From positions 17,745 through 81,744 of the forward strand of contig OMTF01000005.1 of assembly GCA_900313925.1 (NCBI GenBank): a stretch of DNA of 64,000 bases, written 5' to 3'. The stretch comes from an uncultured Eubacteriales bacterium (GTDB lineage: Bacteria; Bacillota; Clostridia; Oscillospirales; Oscillospiraceae). Below the pieces are notes generated by a model. It saw only the letters and a program-made list of their open reading frames with translations, ran no database searches and was not told the DNA's origin. Of this stretch, positions 42,813 to 50,911 are shown in pieces; the first letter of the stretch is position 1; each line of letters starts with the position of its first letter. A program made the translations under genes and the position numbers.

Positions 42813-45512
42813 ATGGCAGTACGAGCAAAAATCTTGGCACTTGCAAATAAAATTACACTGGAAGCCCACACAGGCGTTCCCAATGTGCCTTCAGATCCAG
42901 AATATCGAATTCTCGCAGAAGTTGTAACCGATGAGCAAGCAGATGTTGCAATGGCCTGCAAAGTAAAAGTGAATCGTACGCTCAGTGAAATTGCAAAACG
43001 TTGTGGGAAATCCCCAGAAGAAACCAAACGAATACTCTATGAACTCAGCAGTGAAGGCGTCGTTGTTCGATTTACTCCGCCAAACTCCAAAGAAGAATTA
43101 TTCGTTCTTCCTATTTGGGTCCCCGGCATTATGGAGATGATGGTGGGAAATAAAGCGCAGGTGGAAGCACATCCGGTAATTGCGCGTTGTTTCGATGAAT
43201 ATACAAAAAAGAATGCACGTTTTATGGCTCCGAATCTACCCGTTGGCATGGGAGTTATGCGCGTTATTCCCGTAGAAAAAGCCATAAACACGAATAATGA
43301 AATGAAGTCCTATGAAGAACTCAGCTACTATATTGAAAATGCATGGAAACTAGCCGTTACTGACTGCTCATGCAGACGCTCCCGGCGCCTTGCCGGTGAA
43401 GGCTGCGGCCACCTTGAAAAGGACATGTGCATTATGCTCAACCGTTCCGCTGACTTTCAGATTGAGACCGGACATGGCCACGAAATCTCCAAGGAAGAAG
43501 CCTATGCAATTCTACAGCGTGCGGAGGATAATGGACTTATTCACGAGGTCTCGAATATTGATGGCACTGGAGAAGTAAACGGCATCTGCAACTGTTGCGA
43601 ATGCTCCTGCTTCTCTCTGCGCTGCGGTTTGCTTTATAACTCCTATGACATGCTTCGTTCAAACTACCATGCGGAGGTGGATCATGAAAAGTGCGCTGCA
43701 TGCGGCAAATGTGTAGAAAACTGTCAGATGAATGCGGTACGGCTTGGACAGAAGCACTGCACGGACGGTTCTGTCCAAAACATCACCTCCGAAACGCCGC
43801 ATGATAGATTATGGGGGAAAGATCGTTGGGACCTTGACTATCGCGAAAATCGAAAAACAGTTACCGACCGCGGCACAGCGCCATGTAAAGTCAACTGCCC
43901 TGCTCATATAGCTATTCAAGGCTACATTCGTTTGGCTTCTGAGGGAAAATATCGGGATGCATTAGAACTGATAAAAGAAGAAAATCCCTTTCCTGCAATC
44001 TGCGGCCGCGTTTGCCCTAAATTCTGTGAAGGTGCCTGCACGCGCGGCAGTTTAGATGAGCCTATAGCTATTGATGACATAAAGAAATTCATTGCTGAGC
44101 AGGATATGAACGAAAAGCACCGCTTTGTCCCTAAGATGATCAATCAAACCGGGGAAAAGTTCACCGAAAAAATTGCCGTTATTGGCGGTGGCCCCGCCGG
44201 TTTAAGCTGCGCCTATTATCTGGGGGTTAAGGGGTATCCGGTTACCGTCTTTGAAAAAGAAAAGAAACTCGGTGGCATGATGACGCTTGGAATTCCCTCT
44301 TTTCGCCTAGAAAAGCAGGTTGTTGAGTCTGAAATCGATGTTTTGAAAGAAATGGGGATCGAATTTAAAACCGGCGTGGAAGTCGGCAGAGATATATCGA
44401 TCGAGGAATTGAGAAAACAAGGTTTCAAGGCTTTCTATCTTGCGATAGGCGCTTCTAAAGGAAGCACTCTTTCTTGCGAAGGCAGTCACTTGGGCGGTGT
44501 TATCACCGGACTTGATTTCCTGCGTAGTGTCAATCAGGGAAAAAAGCCTCCCATCGGTAAAAACGTCGCCGTCATAGGGGGCGGCAATGTGTCCATTGAT
44601 GTCGCCCGTTCCGCACTTCGCTTGGGAGCTGAAAATGTATATTTGATTTATCGTCGGGGGAAAGAAGAAATCAAGGCCGATGCGGAAGAAATTGAAGATG
44701 CCATTAATGAAGGGCTGAAATTAATGCTTCTTCGCTCACCGAAGAAGATTGAAGGGGAAAACGATCATGTCCAACGCATTACCCTGGAAATTATGGATTT
44801 AGGCGCCGCTGACTCTTCCGGCAGAAGATCTCCGGTTTCAACTGGAAAACTTGAAACCTTGCCTGTTGACAGTGTTATTAGCGCTATCGGGCAAAAAGTA
44901 GACTTAGGACAGCTCGACATCGGACAGCTACAGACACAGCATAATGGAACCGTTATAGCAGATGCGCTGTCATATCAAACAAATCAACCGGATATTTTTG
45001 CTGGTGGTGACGTCGTAACAGGACCGCGATTTATCATTGATGCCGTCGCGGCAGGTAAAGAAGGCGCAATTTCTATTCACCGCTTTGTGCATGATGGGCA
45101 AACCCTAAATATAGGACGCGATCGAAAACTTTACAAAGAAATGGATAAAGCCACAGCGGCGGTAAGTATTGGAGGATATGACGCAACCTGCAGGCAGCAT
45201 GCAGCATCTGTATCCCCCGCTAAAGCAGTAAAAACCTTCCGCGATCTTCGCCGTGTGTTTACTGAAGAACAGATTAAGAAGGAAGCCAGTCGCTGCCTAA
45301 ATTGCGGGGCCGCTTTTGTGGATCGGTACCGGTGCGTAGGTTGCGGCATTTGTACTACGAAATGCCGGTTTGATGCAATACACCTTGTCCGTGATGGCGA
45401 CTATATCTCGCCTGATGTCCGCAAACTAGCTCCATATCTCATTGGAGGTATGGCGCGCCGTGGCAGCAGGATCGCCATCAATCTAATCCGTGGGAAAGAC
45501 TCCGCAAATTGA
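42813..45512 (+). CDS. Multidomain Fe-S/flavin oxidoreductase (GltD-like with ferredoxin modules)
   Basis: An 899-residue protein. Residues 1-150 include a winged-helix-like segment (TLSEIAKRCGKSPEETKRILYELSSEGVV). A Cys-rich zone follows (TDCSCRRS...GCG near 183, and CNCCECSC), then a 4Fe-4S ferredoxin motif CAACGKCVENC near 293. From 356 the GltD/DPYD-like region reads PCKVNCPAHIAIQGYI and CGRVCPKFCEGAC, with FAD site IAVIGGGPAGLSC near 454 and NAD(P) site VAVIGGGNVSIDV near 584. A second ferredoxin motif, CVGCGICTTKC, lies near 841. It probably moves electrons between NAD(P)H and ferredoxin-type carriers; the partner is unknown. The ATG follows GAGGGGG. Confidence 0.9.
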   Translation: MAVRAKILALANKITLEAHTGVPNVPSDPEYRILAEVVTDEQADVAMACKVKVNRTLSEIAKRCGKSPEETKRILYELSSEGVVVRFTPPNSKEELFVLPIWVPGIMEMMVGNKAQVEAHPVIARCFDEYTKKNARFMAPNLPVGMGVMRVIPVEKAINTNNEMKSYEELSYYIENAWKLAVTDCSCRRSRRLAGEGCGHLEKDMCIMLNRSADFQIETGHGHEISKEEAYAILQRAEDNGLIHEVSNIDGTGEVNGICNCCECSCFSLRCGLLYNSYDMLRSNYHAEVDHEKCAACGKCVENCQMNAVRLGQKHCTDGSVQNITSETPHDRLWGKDRWDLDYRENRKTVTDRGTAPCKVNCPAHIAIQGYIRLASEGKYRDALELIKEENPFPAICGRVCPKFCEGACTRGSLDEPIAIDDIKKFIAEQDMNEKHRFVPKMINQTGEKFTEKIAVIGGGPAGLSCAYYLGVKGYPVTVFEKEKKLGGMMTLGIPSFRLEKQVVESEIDVLKEMGIEFKTGVEVGRDISIEELRKQGFKAFYLAIGASKGSTLSCEGSHLGGVITGLDFLRSVNQGKKPPIGKNVAVIGGGNVSIDVARSALRLGAENVYLIYRRGKEEIKADAEEIEDAINEGLKLMLLRSPKKIEGENDHVQRITLEIMDLGAADSSGRRSPVSTGKLETLPVDSVISAIGQKVDLGQLDIGQLQTQHNGTVIADALSYQTNQPDIFAGGDVVTGPRFIIDAVAAGKEGAISIHRFVHDGQTLNIGRDRKLYKEMDKATAAVSIGGYDATCRQHAASVSPAKAVKTFRDLRRVFTEEQIKKEASRCLNCGAAFVDRYRCVGCGICTTKCRFDAIHLVRDGDYISPDVRKLAPYLIGGMARRGSRIAINLIRGKDSAN

Positions 45513-45536
45513 AAAAATTTCTATTTCTGCTGCAAG

Positions 45537-45561
45537 GAAGGATCCGAAAAACGGATCCTTC
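45537..45561 (+). terminator. Terminator of the oxidoreductase gene
   Basis: GAAGGATCCG and CGGATCCTTC form a perfect 10-bp stem with an A5 loop, 25 bases after the stop. A short T-rich tail follows. Confidence 0.8.
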
Positions 45562-45650
45562 TGCTTTCTATTGGAAAAATTCGAATAACGCACTTTTTTC
45601 GTATATAATATATTAACGTAATTTCTAATTATTTTTTTCGGAGGCATAAC

Positions 45651-46163
45651 TTGAAAGAGATATATCTTGCCGGAGGCTGCTTTTGGGGAACAGAGCGCTA
45701 CCTTGGCTGCATTTCCGGTGTAACTTCAACGCAAGTCGGCTATGCAAATGGAAATGGAAAACCGGTAACATATGAGGAAGTTTGTACGGGAATTCCCGGG
45801 TATGCTGAATGTGTTCATGTTCTGTATAATGATTCCATACTGCCGCTTGAAAATCTTCTGGAATTTTATTACAAGTCCATTGACCCGCTTTCGTACTGCA
45901 GGCAGGCTATGGATTATGGGATTCAATACCGCACTGGAATTTATTACGTTAATTCATCGGATTACTTCATTATCGATTCTTCCTTACGGAACCTTGCAAA
46001 ATCACTGCATGTGCGCAAGACGGAAATCGAATCCATGCCGCTGAAAAACTATTTTCCAGCGGAACCTTATCACCAGAAGTACTTGGAAAAAAATCCAAAC
46101 GGATACTGTCACATTCCCCCCCGTATATTTGCTGAAGTGAGGGCTATCAATCATGGTTCCTGA
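45651..46163 (+). CDS. msrA: Peptide methionine-S-sulfoxide reductase MsrA
   Basis: A 170-residue enzyme that reduces methionine S-sulfoxide in proteins. LAGGCFWGTERY carries the nucleophilic Cys near residue 10. MDYGIQYRTGIYY and PAEPYHQKYLEKNPNGYCHIP complete the active site. The family's GHAE is GYAE here. C-terminal resolving cysteines are not obvious beyond GYCHI. It starts at TTG with CGGAGG six bases upstream. The TM1266-like gene begins 11 bases before its stop. Confidence 0.94.
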   Translation: MKEIYLAGGCFWGTERYLGCISGVTSTQVGYANGNGKPVTYEEVCTGIPGYAECVHVLYNDSILPLENLLEFYYKSIDPLSYCRQAMDYGIQYRTGIYYVNSSDYFIIDSSLRNLAKSLHVRKTEIESMPLKNYFPAEPYHQKYLEKNPNGYCHIPPRIFAEVRAINHGS

Positions 46164-46422
46164 AAATTCAATTTCCAAAACGCGTGTCGCCGTGCTAAGC
46201 ATCATCGTTGAAAATACAGAAAGTACTGATGCACTGAATCGCATACTTCACGAATACAGTTCTTATATTATCGGAAGGATGGGAATTCCTTACCGGTTGA
46301 AAAACATTTATATTATCTGCGTAGCCTTAGATGCTCCTCAGGAAATTATCAGCGCGATTTCAGGAAAAGTTGGAAACCTTTCCGGAGTTAGTAGTAAAAC
46401 TGCATATTCGGGACGACAGTAA
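46153..46422 (+). CDS. TM1266-like putative hydrogenase-system regulator
   Basis: An 89-residue ACT-like (NikR C-terminal fold) protein. TRVAVLSIIVEN, RILHEYSSYIIGRMGIPYRLKNIYIICVALDAP and ISAISGKVGNLSGVSSKTAYS match the family annotated from TM1266 as a putative iron-only-hydrogenase system regulator. A ligand-sensing role is inferred from the fold. The ATG lies inside the msrA end with GAGGG upstream, so the two are co-translated. No hydrogenase genes lie in the window. Confidence 0.88.
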   Translation: MVPENSISKTRVAVLSIIVENTESTDALNRILHEYSSYIIGRMGIPYRLKNIYIICVALDAPQEIISAISGKVGNLSGVSSKTAYSGRQ

Positions 46423-46556
46423 TGTCAAGAATCCTCCTCGTGCTTTCTACTCTGCTTTTGTTTTTCTTGACTTGCTGGTTTTAGGGCTAATCCAGCCCCT
46501 ATGTTTACCGCCGTTTCAATTTGTTATATATCCCGAATACAAATCTGCACAGTCTC

Positions 46557-47366
46557 TTATTCAAGATTCAAGTGTCTGCTCAGCATTCTATAAGTGACGA
46601 AGTAAAATATTGCGCATAAGACAAGCATTCCTCCCGTCTGCAACCATAACAGATTTCTAAGATATATGCAAAATACTGTTTCACTTTGATAGCTACCGTA
46701 GATATCTGGAATCGTATAAACAATCCATGTCATTTCCCCGCCTACCAGCAGCTGCAGCACGATTAAAATTCCAAAAAACACGAGGACAGAATATAGCTGT
46801 TTATGACTGTCGAAACTGTAACCTACCGACATGGATGTGTATAAAAGAAGAATAAACATCAACATTGCTGCTAAGAATAAAAATGTAAACTGGAGTATAT
46901 ACTGAATAAGGCTGAACCCATTTCTATTTATATTTTCAACAAGAAGTTTCAACTCTTCAAACATATGCCCATATGATAGTTCATATGCTGAAATGATAAG
47001 ATAAACCATCAAACAGCTAATTGCGGATACTATGATAACGGAAACAAGTGCCACAATAATTTTTGACCATATTAGTTCTGCAGTGCTTACCGGCAGAGTA
47101 AACATTAGGTATCCCTCATCCGTCAGAAGATTTTTATAAAATCTTTGAATAATTACGACAATATAGACAACAAAGATAACAAGGAGAGTTAAAACAAATA
47201 AGCCAAAGCAGAAAGTACTGTAATATTCTAATGTTTGCTGTTTGGCATTTACTCCGATTCTAATGAAGAGTACTGAAAAGAGGCCGAAAACAATGCTGGC
47301 AGCTAGAAACGGCAATAACTTGCGCGCAGCTTCACGAAATTCATACTTAATCAACTTTCCTAGCAT
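46557..47366 (-). CDS. ABC transporter permease subunit
   Basis: A 269-residue membrane protein with about six transmembrane segments (residues 16-36, 53-75, 100-130, 150-185, 195-215, 240-260). LLTDEGYLMFTLPVSTAELIWSKI is typical of clostridial ABC-2-like permeases paired with YtrA-type GntR regulators. It overlaps the ATPase gene by seven bases, with GGAGGTG ten bases before the ATG. Substrate is unknown. Confidence 0.85.
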   Translation of the reverse strand: MLGKLIKYEFREAARKLLPFLAASIVFGLFSVLFIRIGVNAKQQTLEYYSTFCFGLFVLTLLVIFVVYIVVIIQRFYKNLLTDEGYLMFTLPVSTAELIWSKIIVALVSVIIVSAISCLMVYLIISAYELSYGHMFEELKLLVENINRNGFSLIQYILQFTFLFLAAMLMFILLLYTSMSVGYSFDSHKQLYSVLVFFGILIVLQLLVGGEMTWIVYTIPDIYGSYQSETVFCIYLRNLLWLQTGGMLVLCAIFYFVTYRMLSRHLNLE

Positions 47367-48055
47367 CTGAACACCTCCCGAAACATCTGATCCACGCTCT
47401 TCCCGCTATCCTCGCGTATGCTCTCAACGCTCGCATTCAGTACAATCTTTCCTTGGTTCAGGAATAATACATCATCCAAAATATTTTCAACTTCGGATAT
47501 CAGATGCGTACTGATAATTATTGATGCTTCCTTGTTGTAATTTCCAATAATCGTTCTAATGATATAGTCTCTTGTCGCCGGATCTACGCCGCCTATTGGC
47601 TCATCTAAAAGGAACAACAACGCTTTGCGGCTCATAACCATTATCAACTGAACCTTCTCCCGCGTCCCTTTTGACATCTGTTTTATTTCTTGTGTTTCCT
47701 GGATCCCTAGGCTGTTCATCATCGTAAGTGCCGTTTCTCGGCTGAAGTCCGTATAGAAGTCCGAAAAAAAGTTCAGTAATTGCCGCACACTCATACTATC
47801 TGGGATATAGGTTCGTTCCGGAAGATAGGAAACGATTTTCTTCGTTGAAGGGCTCGGTGTCTTACCATCGATAATAACATTTCCTGACGTAGGCGTAAGC
47901 AAGCCATTTGCTATTTTCATAATCGTAGTTTTTCCGCTCCCGTTCGGGCCAAGAAGCCCCACAATTTTTCCTCTTTCAATACTGAAACTCACACCATCGA
48001 GCGCTTTAATATTTCCAAAATGCTTTACAAGATCTCGACATTCAAACAGGCTCAT
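47360..48055 (-). CDS. ABC transporter ATP-binding protein
   Basis: A 231-residue ATPase. Walker A is GLLGPNGSGKTTIMKIANG near residue 37. The signature is degenerate (MSKGTREKVQL instead of LSGGQ), which is common in this YtrB-like group. Walker B is LLFLLDEPIGGVDP, and the H-loop is STHLISEVE. It overlaps the GntR gene by 14 bases, and GGAGG in that overlap serves as its site. It works with the permease downstream. Confidence 0.94.
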   Translation of the reverse strand: MSLFECRDLVKHFGNIKALDGVSFSIERGKIVGLLGPNGSGKTTIMKIANGLLTPTSGNVIIDGKTPSPSTKKIVSYLPERTYIPDSMSVRQLLNFFSDFYTDFSRETALTMMNSLGIQETQEIKQMSKGTREKVQLIMVMSRKALLFLLDEPIGGVDPATRDYIIRTIIGNYNKEASIIISTHLISEVENILDDVLFLNQGKIVLNASVESIREDSGKSVDQMFREVFRC

Positions 48056-48431
48056 CTTTCTCTGCCTCCGTCCTTGCCATGTTCAATTCAATCTGTTCTA
48101 TTATTTCCTTCTGCGTGAACCCCAATTTTGTCATTTCGGATATAAAATTTTCGATTTTTTCTTTCGCCATATTCTTTTTCATTGTTTCGATAACCTCAGT
48201 GTCCGAGGTTACAAATCTTCCCTTCGTACGCTGGCTAAAAAGTAGTTTTTTTTGCTCCAATGCTTCCATTGCCCTCTGCATGGTATTCGGATTTACTCCA
48301 GCTTCCATTGCAAGCGTGCGAACGGGCGGAATTTGTGATCCTGGTTTATAGAAGCCAGATGCAATCGCTACTTCAATATTACTGATAATTTGTGAGTATA
48401 GGGGTGTATCCGCGTCCAAGTGCCAAACCAT
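48042..48431 (-). CDS. GntR-family (YtrA-type) transcriptional regulator
   Basis: A 129-residue regulator. Its winged helix-turn-helix is DTPLYSQIISNIEVAIASG, followed by IPPVRTLAMEAGVNPNTMQRAMEAL and then GRFVTSD. Only a short helical C-terminus (about 50 residues) follows, as in the YtrA subfamily, which lacks a large effector domain. The ATG at 48431 has GGAGGTGG six bases upstream; the 33-codon extension is promoter sequence. It is the first gene of the GntR-ATPase-permease operon and is probably its autoregulator. Confidence 0.92.
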   Translation of the reverse strand: MVWHLDADTPLYSQIISNIEVAIASGFYKPGSQIPPVRTLAMEAGVNPNTMQRAMEALEQKKLLFSQRTKGRFVTSDTEVIETMKKNMAKEKIENFISEMTKLGFTQKEIIEQIELNMARTEAEKDEPV

Positions 48432-48463
48432 CTGTCCACCTCCGTTCGTTTGTATTAATCGTG

Positions 48464-48497
48464 TAGTACAATAGTACAATGTAACGGTGCTTGTCAA
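48464..48497 (-). promoter_or_regulatory. Promoter with tandem TAGTACAA operator of the GntR-ABC operon
   Basis: The -35 TTGACA is at 48497-48492 on the minus strand. The expected -10 falls in two adjacent copies of TAGTACAA (48464-48471 and 48472-48479, plus-strand reading). Each repeat carries a GTAC palindrome, so a GntR dimer could bind here and block the promoter. Confidence 0.6.
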
Positions 48498-48574
48498 GCG
48501 TGAAATTTTATTTGTAAACCATGGATGCACTGCACATTAGCAGCGTTCACCGCAAGTTCCTTTCTTTTTCGGTA

Positions 48575-48618
48575 AAAAATCGGAAAATATCCTGTCTACA
48601 CCAGGAATTTTCCGATTT
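48575..48618 (-). terminator. Terminator of the flavodoxin-domain gene
   Basis: A long stem (AAAATCGGAAAAT..CCTG with CAGG..ATTTTCCGATTTT, one bulge) is followed on the minus strand by TTTTTT. Confidence 0.85.
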
Positions 48619-48706
48619 TGCGTTCATCGCTGTTCAATTTTACATTGTGTAAATAAAGATTACCTTATAACATTTATTTTATTACATTTGATTAAAATTT
48701 GATTTG

Positions 48707-49216
48707 TTACTTTCCCAACTGGGATTTCGTCCACTCAATCGCAGGTTTTAGATTCTCCTCGGATACTGCGCTGTAGCCTTCCGTAACCATTTTATACACT
48801 GTGTCTGACTGTTTTTCTTCTTCCGACTTGTCGTCATATCTTTTGAGGATTCTCTTATTCTGGATGCTCATGAGAAAATGATTTAATCCTTTGAGCTTAT
48901 TGTAATCATATCCTCCCTGTACGTAGAAAAATGGAACGCTCCCAGGAAGTTTTGCTTTTGCTTTAAGAAGGGTCTCCAATTCAGGAGTGTCAGGAGACAT
49001 TCCACTTGCAATTACTGCGCGAACATTGTATTTTCTCCTAGCATTTTCCAGCCCTTTTATTGAATTCGCAAAAAGCCAGCCAAGATAAATTACATCGCTA
49101 CCTTTGTGCTGTTCGGGAACTTCATTCAGAGTATAGTAAGGAAGGTTGGTTGCGTCGCTCAATATCTTTGCATATTGCTTTGTGTGACCTGTTTCTGATG
49201 TGTACACGATAATCAT
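48707..49216 (-). CDS. Flavodoxin-domain protein
   Basis: A 169-residue flavodoxin-like protein. IVYTSETGHTKQYAKILSD at the N-terminus fits the FMN phosphate-binding loop, and DVIYLGWLFANSIKGL and VQGGYDYNKLKG supply later strands. The C-terminal 45 residues are charged and helical. It probably carries FMN and acts in electron transfer or as a protoporphyrinogen-oxidase-like reductase (HemG-like); this cannot be settled. GGAGG lies eight bases before the ATG. It is monocistronic with a strong terminator. Confidence 0.85.
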   Translation of the reverse strand: MIIVYTSETGHTKQYAKILSDATNLPYYTLNEVPEQHKGSDVIYLGWLFANSIKGLENARRKYNVRAVIASGMSPDTPELETLLKAKAKLPGSVPFFYVQGGYDYNKLKGLNHFLMSIQNKRILKRYDDKSEEEKQSDTVYKMVTEGYSAVSEENLKPAIEWTKSQLGK

Positions 49217-49621
49217 TTTTTATCCTCCTAATAATTTCATTTCGTAAATGTAATAATCATCAGCACAAACTTACAACGCTGTATTATTTTAACATATTCT
49301 GTAATCCAGAAAAAGAAGGAGTTCGCCGAATCTTATAGTATTTTCATAAGATGACTAAAAAATGTTTTCAGATCGTTAGGTTAAGTAAAACGAAATTTAC
49401 ATCTTAACCAAATATGTTGAAACAACCAAAGCGAATGTTTACCTTTTAACTTTAATTTGCTTATCTAACTTTATTTCGCTTATCAATTAGTGTAAAATGA
49501 ACGAAATAAAATTGGAATTAATCTTTTTCAAACACGAAATGCCGTTTTCAAGTCGGATTTCTATAATATTTTTCTTCTTATTCTATGAATAGAAACTCAG
49601 GGTAAAGTAGAGAGGTTAAAA
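49217..49621 (+). promoter_or_regulatory. Regulatory region of the 2-hydroxyacyl-CoA dehydratase operon
   Basis: A 405-bp gap between divergent genes. It holds the 19-bp tandem repeats at 49447-49484, a TAAAAT at 49493-49498 that could be a -10, and further CGAAAT-like half sites near 49391, 49431 and 49502. GGTTAAG and CTTAACC form a hairpin at 49380-49409. Confidence 0.5.
49447..49484 (+). repeat. Two tandem 19-bp direct repeats, probable regulator sites
   Basis: TAACTTTAATTTGCTTATC (49447-49465) and TAACTTTATTTCGCTTATC (49466-49484) abut exactly and differ at two positions. They end eight bases before a TAAAAT element and lie about 140 bases upstream of the dehydratase start. Confidence 0.75.
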
Positions 49622-50911
49622 ATGGATCTGATTCAATGGTTCGGCAATACTGTAATGGGCTTCTGCAAACAAGATCCTGAAAAGGCAAGACGCTTTCTTC
49701 TCACTGGCTACCGGGCAAATCTGCTGAGCTTAATAACGCATCTTCCGCCATCCGCGATGACAAAGGCTAATCGTTATGCTGCTATCCACATTATGGAAAC
49801 TATTATTCGTTCTCTCACCCGTCCGAAAACATGCGCTATGGTTAGTCTCTTTGTTCCCTGCGAGATGCTTTATTCCATCGGACTTGCTCCATATTCCTTA
49901 GAAGCTATTTCCGGATATATTATGGGGGTCTCATGCGAAGATGCATGCCAGCAAAAAGCTAGCGAAGCTGGGTTTTCCGATACTATGTGTGCATACCATA
50001 TGACCTATCTCGGCGCTGCCGAACTCGGCTTAATGCCTCCTCCGCGTTTTATTATTTACAGTAATCTTGCCTGTGATGGAAATATGATTACTTTTCCGTA
50101 TCTTCGTGACAAGCATAATGTTCCCTCATTCTATCTGGATATTCCATATGAGAAAAGCGATGACTCCGTAAGGTATGTTGCTTCACAATTGCAAGTAATG
50201 CAGGATTTCATAGAACAAATGGTCGGAAAGCATATTCCTGAAGAGCGGCTGCATAAAGCCGTCCGAAACAGTATAGCTGCAAAAAAAGACGCATTGGCTA
50301 CCGCATCATACCGCAAATCGCACTTTCTTCCTACAGATATGACAAATGAAATGTATTCTGCATTCATGAGTCATATTCTTCTTGGTTCCGATACCGCAGC
50401 AAAGTATTTTTCCTTGTTAAGGGAAGAAAATCAAAAGGCTCCTTTCGGCAAGGCAAAACGTCTCCTGTGGCTGCACACGATTCCTTATATGCAGCCTTCT
50501 CTAAGAAACCTGATAAACTATTCTAAGGATGTTTCCATTGCAGCCTGTGATTTAACATATGACAGCTTTGTTTCGGACTGGGACGAAGATGACGTGTACC
50601 GGGCAATGGCATCCCGTCTTGTTTATTCCGGATATAACGGACCTGTTGACGACAGAATCCGCTATGCCCTTCAAATGGCGAACGTAACTGGTGCCGATGG
50701 CGCTATTATCTTTGCACACTGGGGGTGCAAGGTAACTCTTGGCGCCTCTAAAATGCTGAAACAGGGGCTGGAAGAACGCGGGATTCCCGCAATTATCTTA
50801 GATGGCAATGGAGCTTCTCCAGCAGCCACCGGCGATGGTCAGATTCGAACACGAATGGAAGCTTTTCTTGAAATGCTGGAGGCAAGCAGCGATGATTCAT
50901 TATATCTGTAA
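49622..50911 (+). CDS. 2-hydroxyacyl-CoA dehydratase-family subunit
   Basis: A 429-residue protein of the HgdB/FldBC/BcrBC fold, a [4Fe-4S]-bearing radical dehydratase or reductase subunit. FVPCEMLYSIGLAPYSLEAISG is the N-terminal cluster-Cys segment, FIIYSNLACDGNMITFPYL follows, and GADGAIIFAHWGCK supplies another Cys. The sequence is closer to the YjiM-like group than to the glutaryl enzyme. GAGAGG lies seven bases before the ATG. The next gene (second subunit plus activator) overlaps its end by 20 bases. Substrate is not predictable. Confidence 0.88.
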   Translation: MDLIQWFGNTVMGFCKQDPEKARRFLLTGYRANLLSLITHLPPSAMTKANRYAAIHIMETIIRSLTRPKTCAMVSLFVPCEMLYSIGLAPYSLEAISGYIMGVSCEDACQQKASEAGFSDTMCAYHMTYLGAAELGLMPPPRFIIYSNLACDGNMITFPYLRDKHNVPSFYLDIPYEKSDDSVRYVASQLQVMQDFIEQMVGKHIPEERLHKAVRNSIAAKKDALATASYRKSHFLPTDMTNEMYSAFMSHILLGSDTAAKYFSLLREENQKAPFGKAKRLLWLHTIPYMQPSLRNLINYSKDVSIAACDLTYDSFVSDWDEDDVYRAMASRLVYSGYNGPVDDRIRYALQMANVTGADGAIIFAHWGCKVTLGASKMLKQGLEERGIPAIILDGNGASPAATGDGQIRTRMEAFLEMLEASSDDSLYL

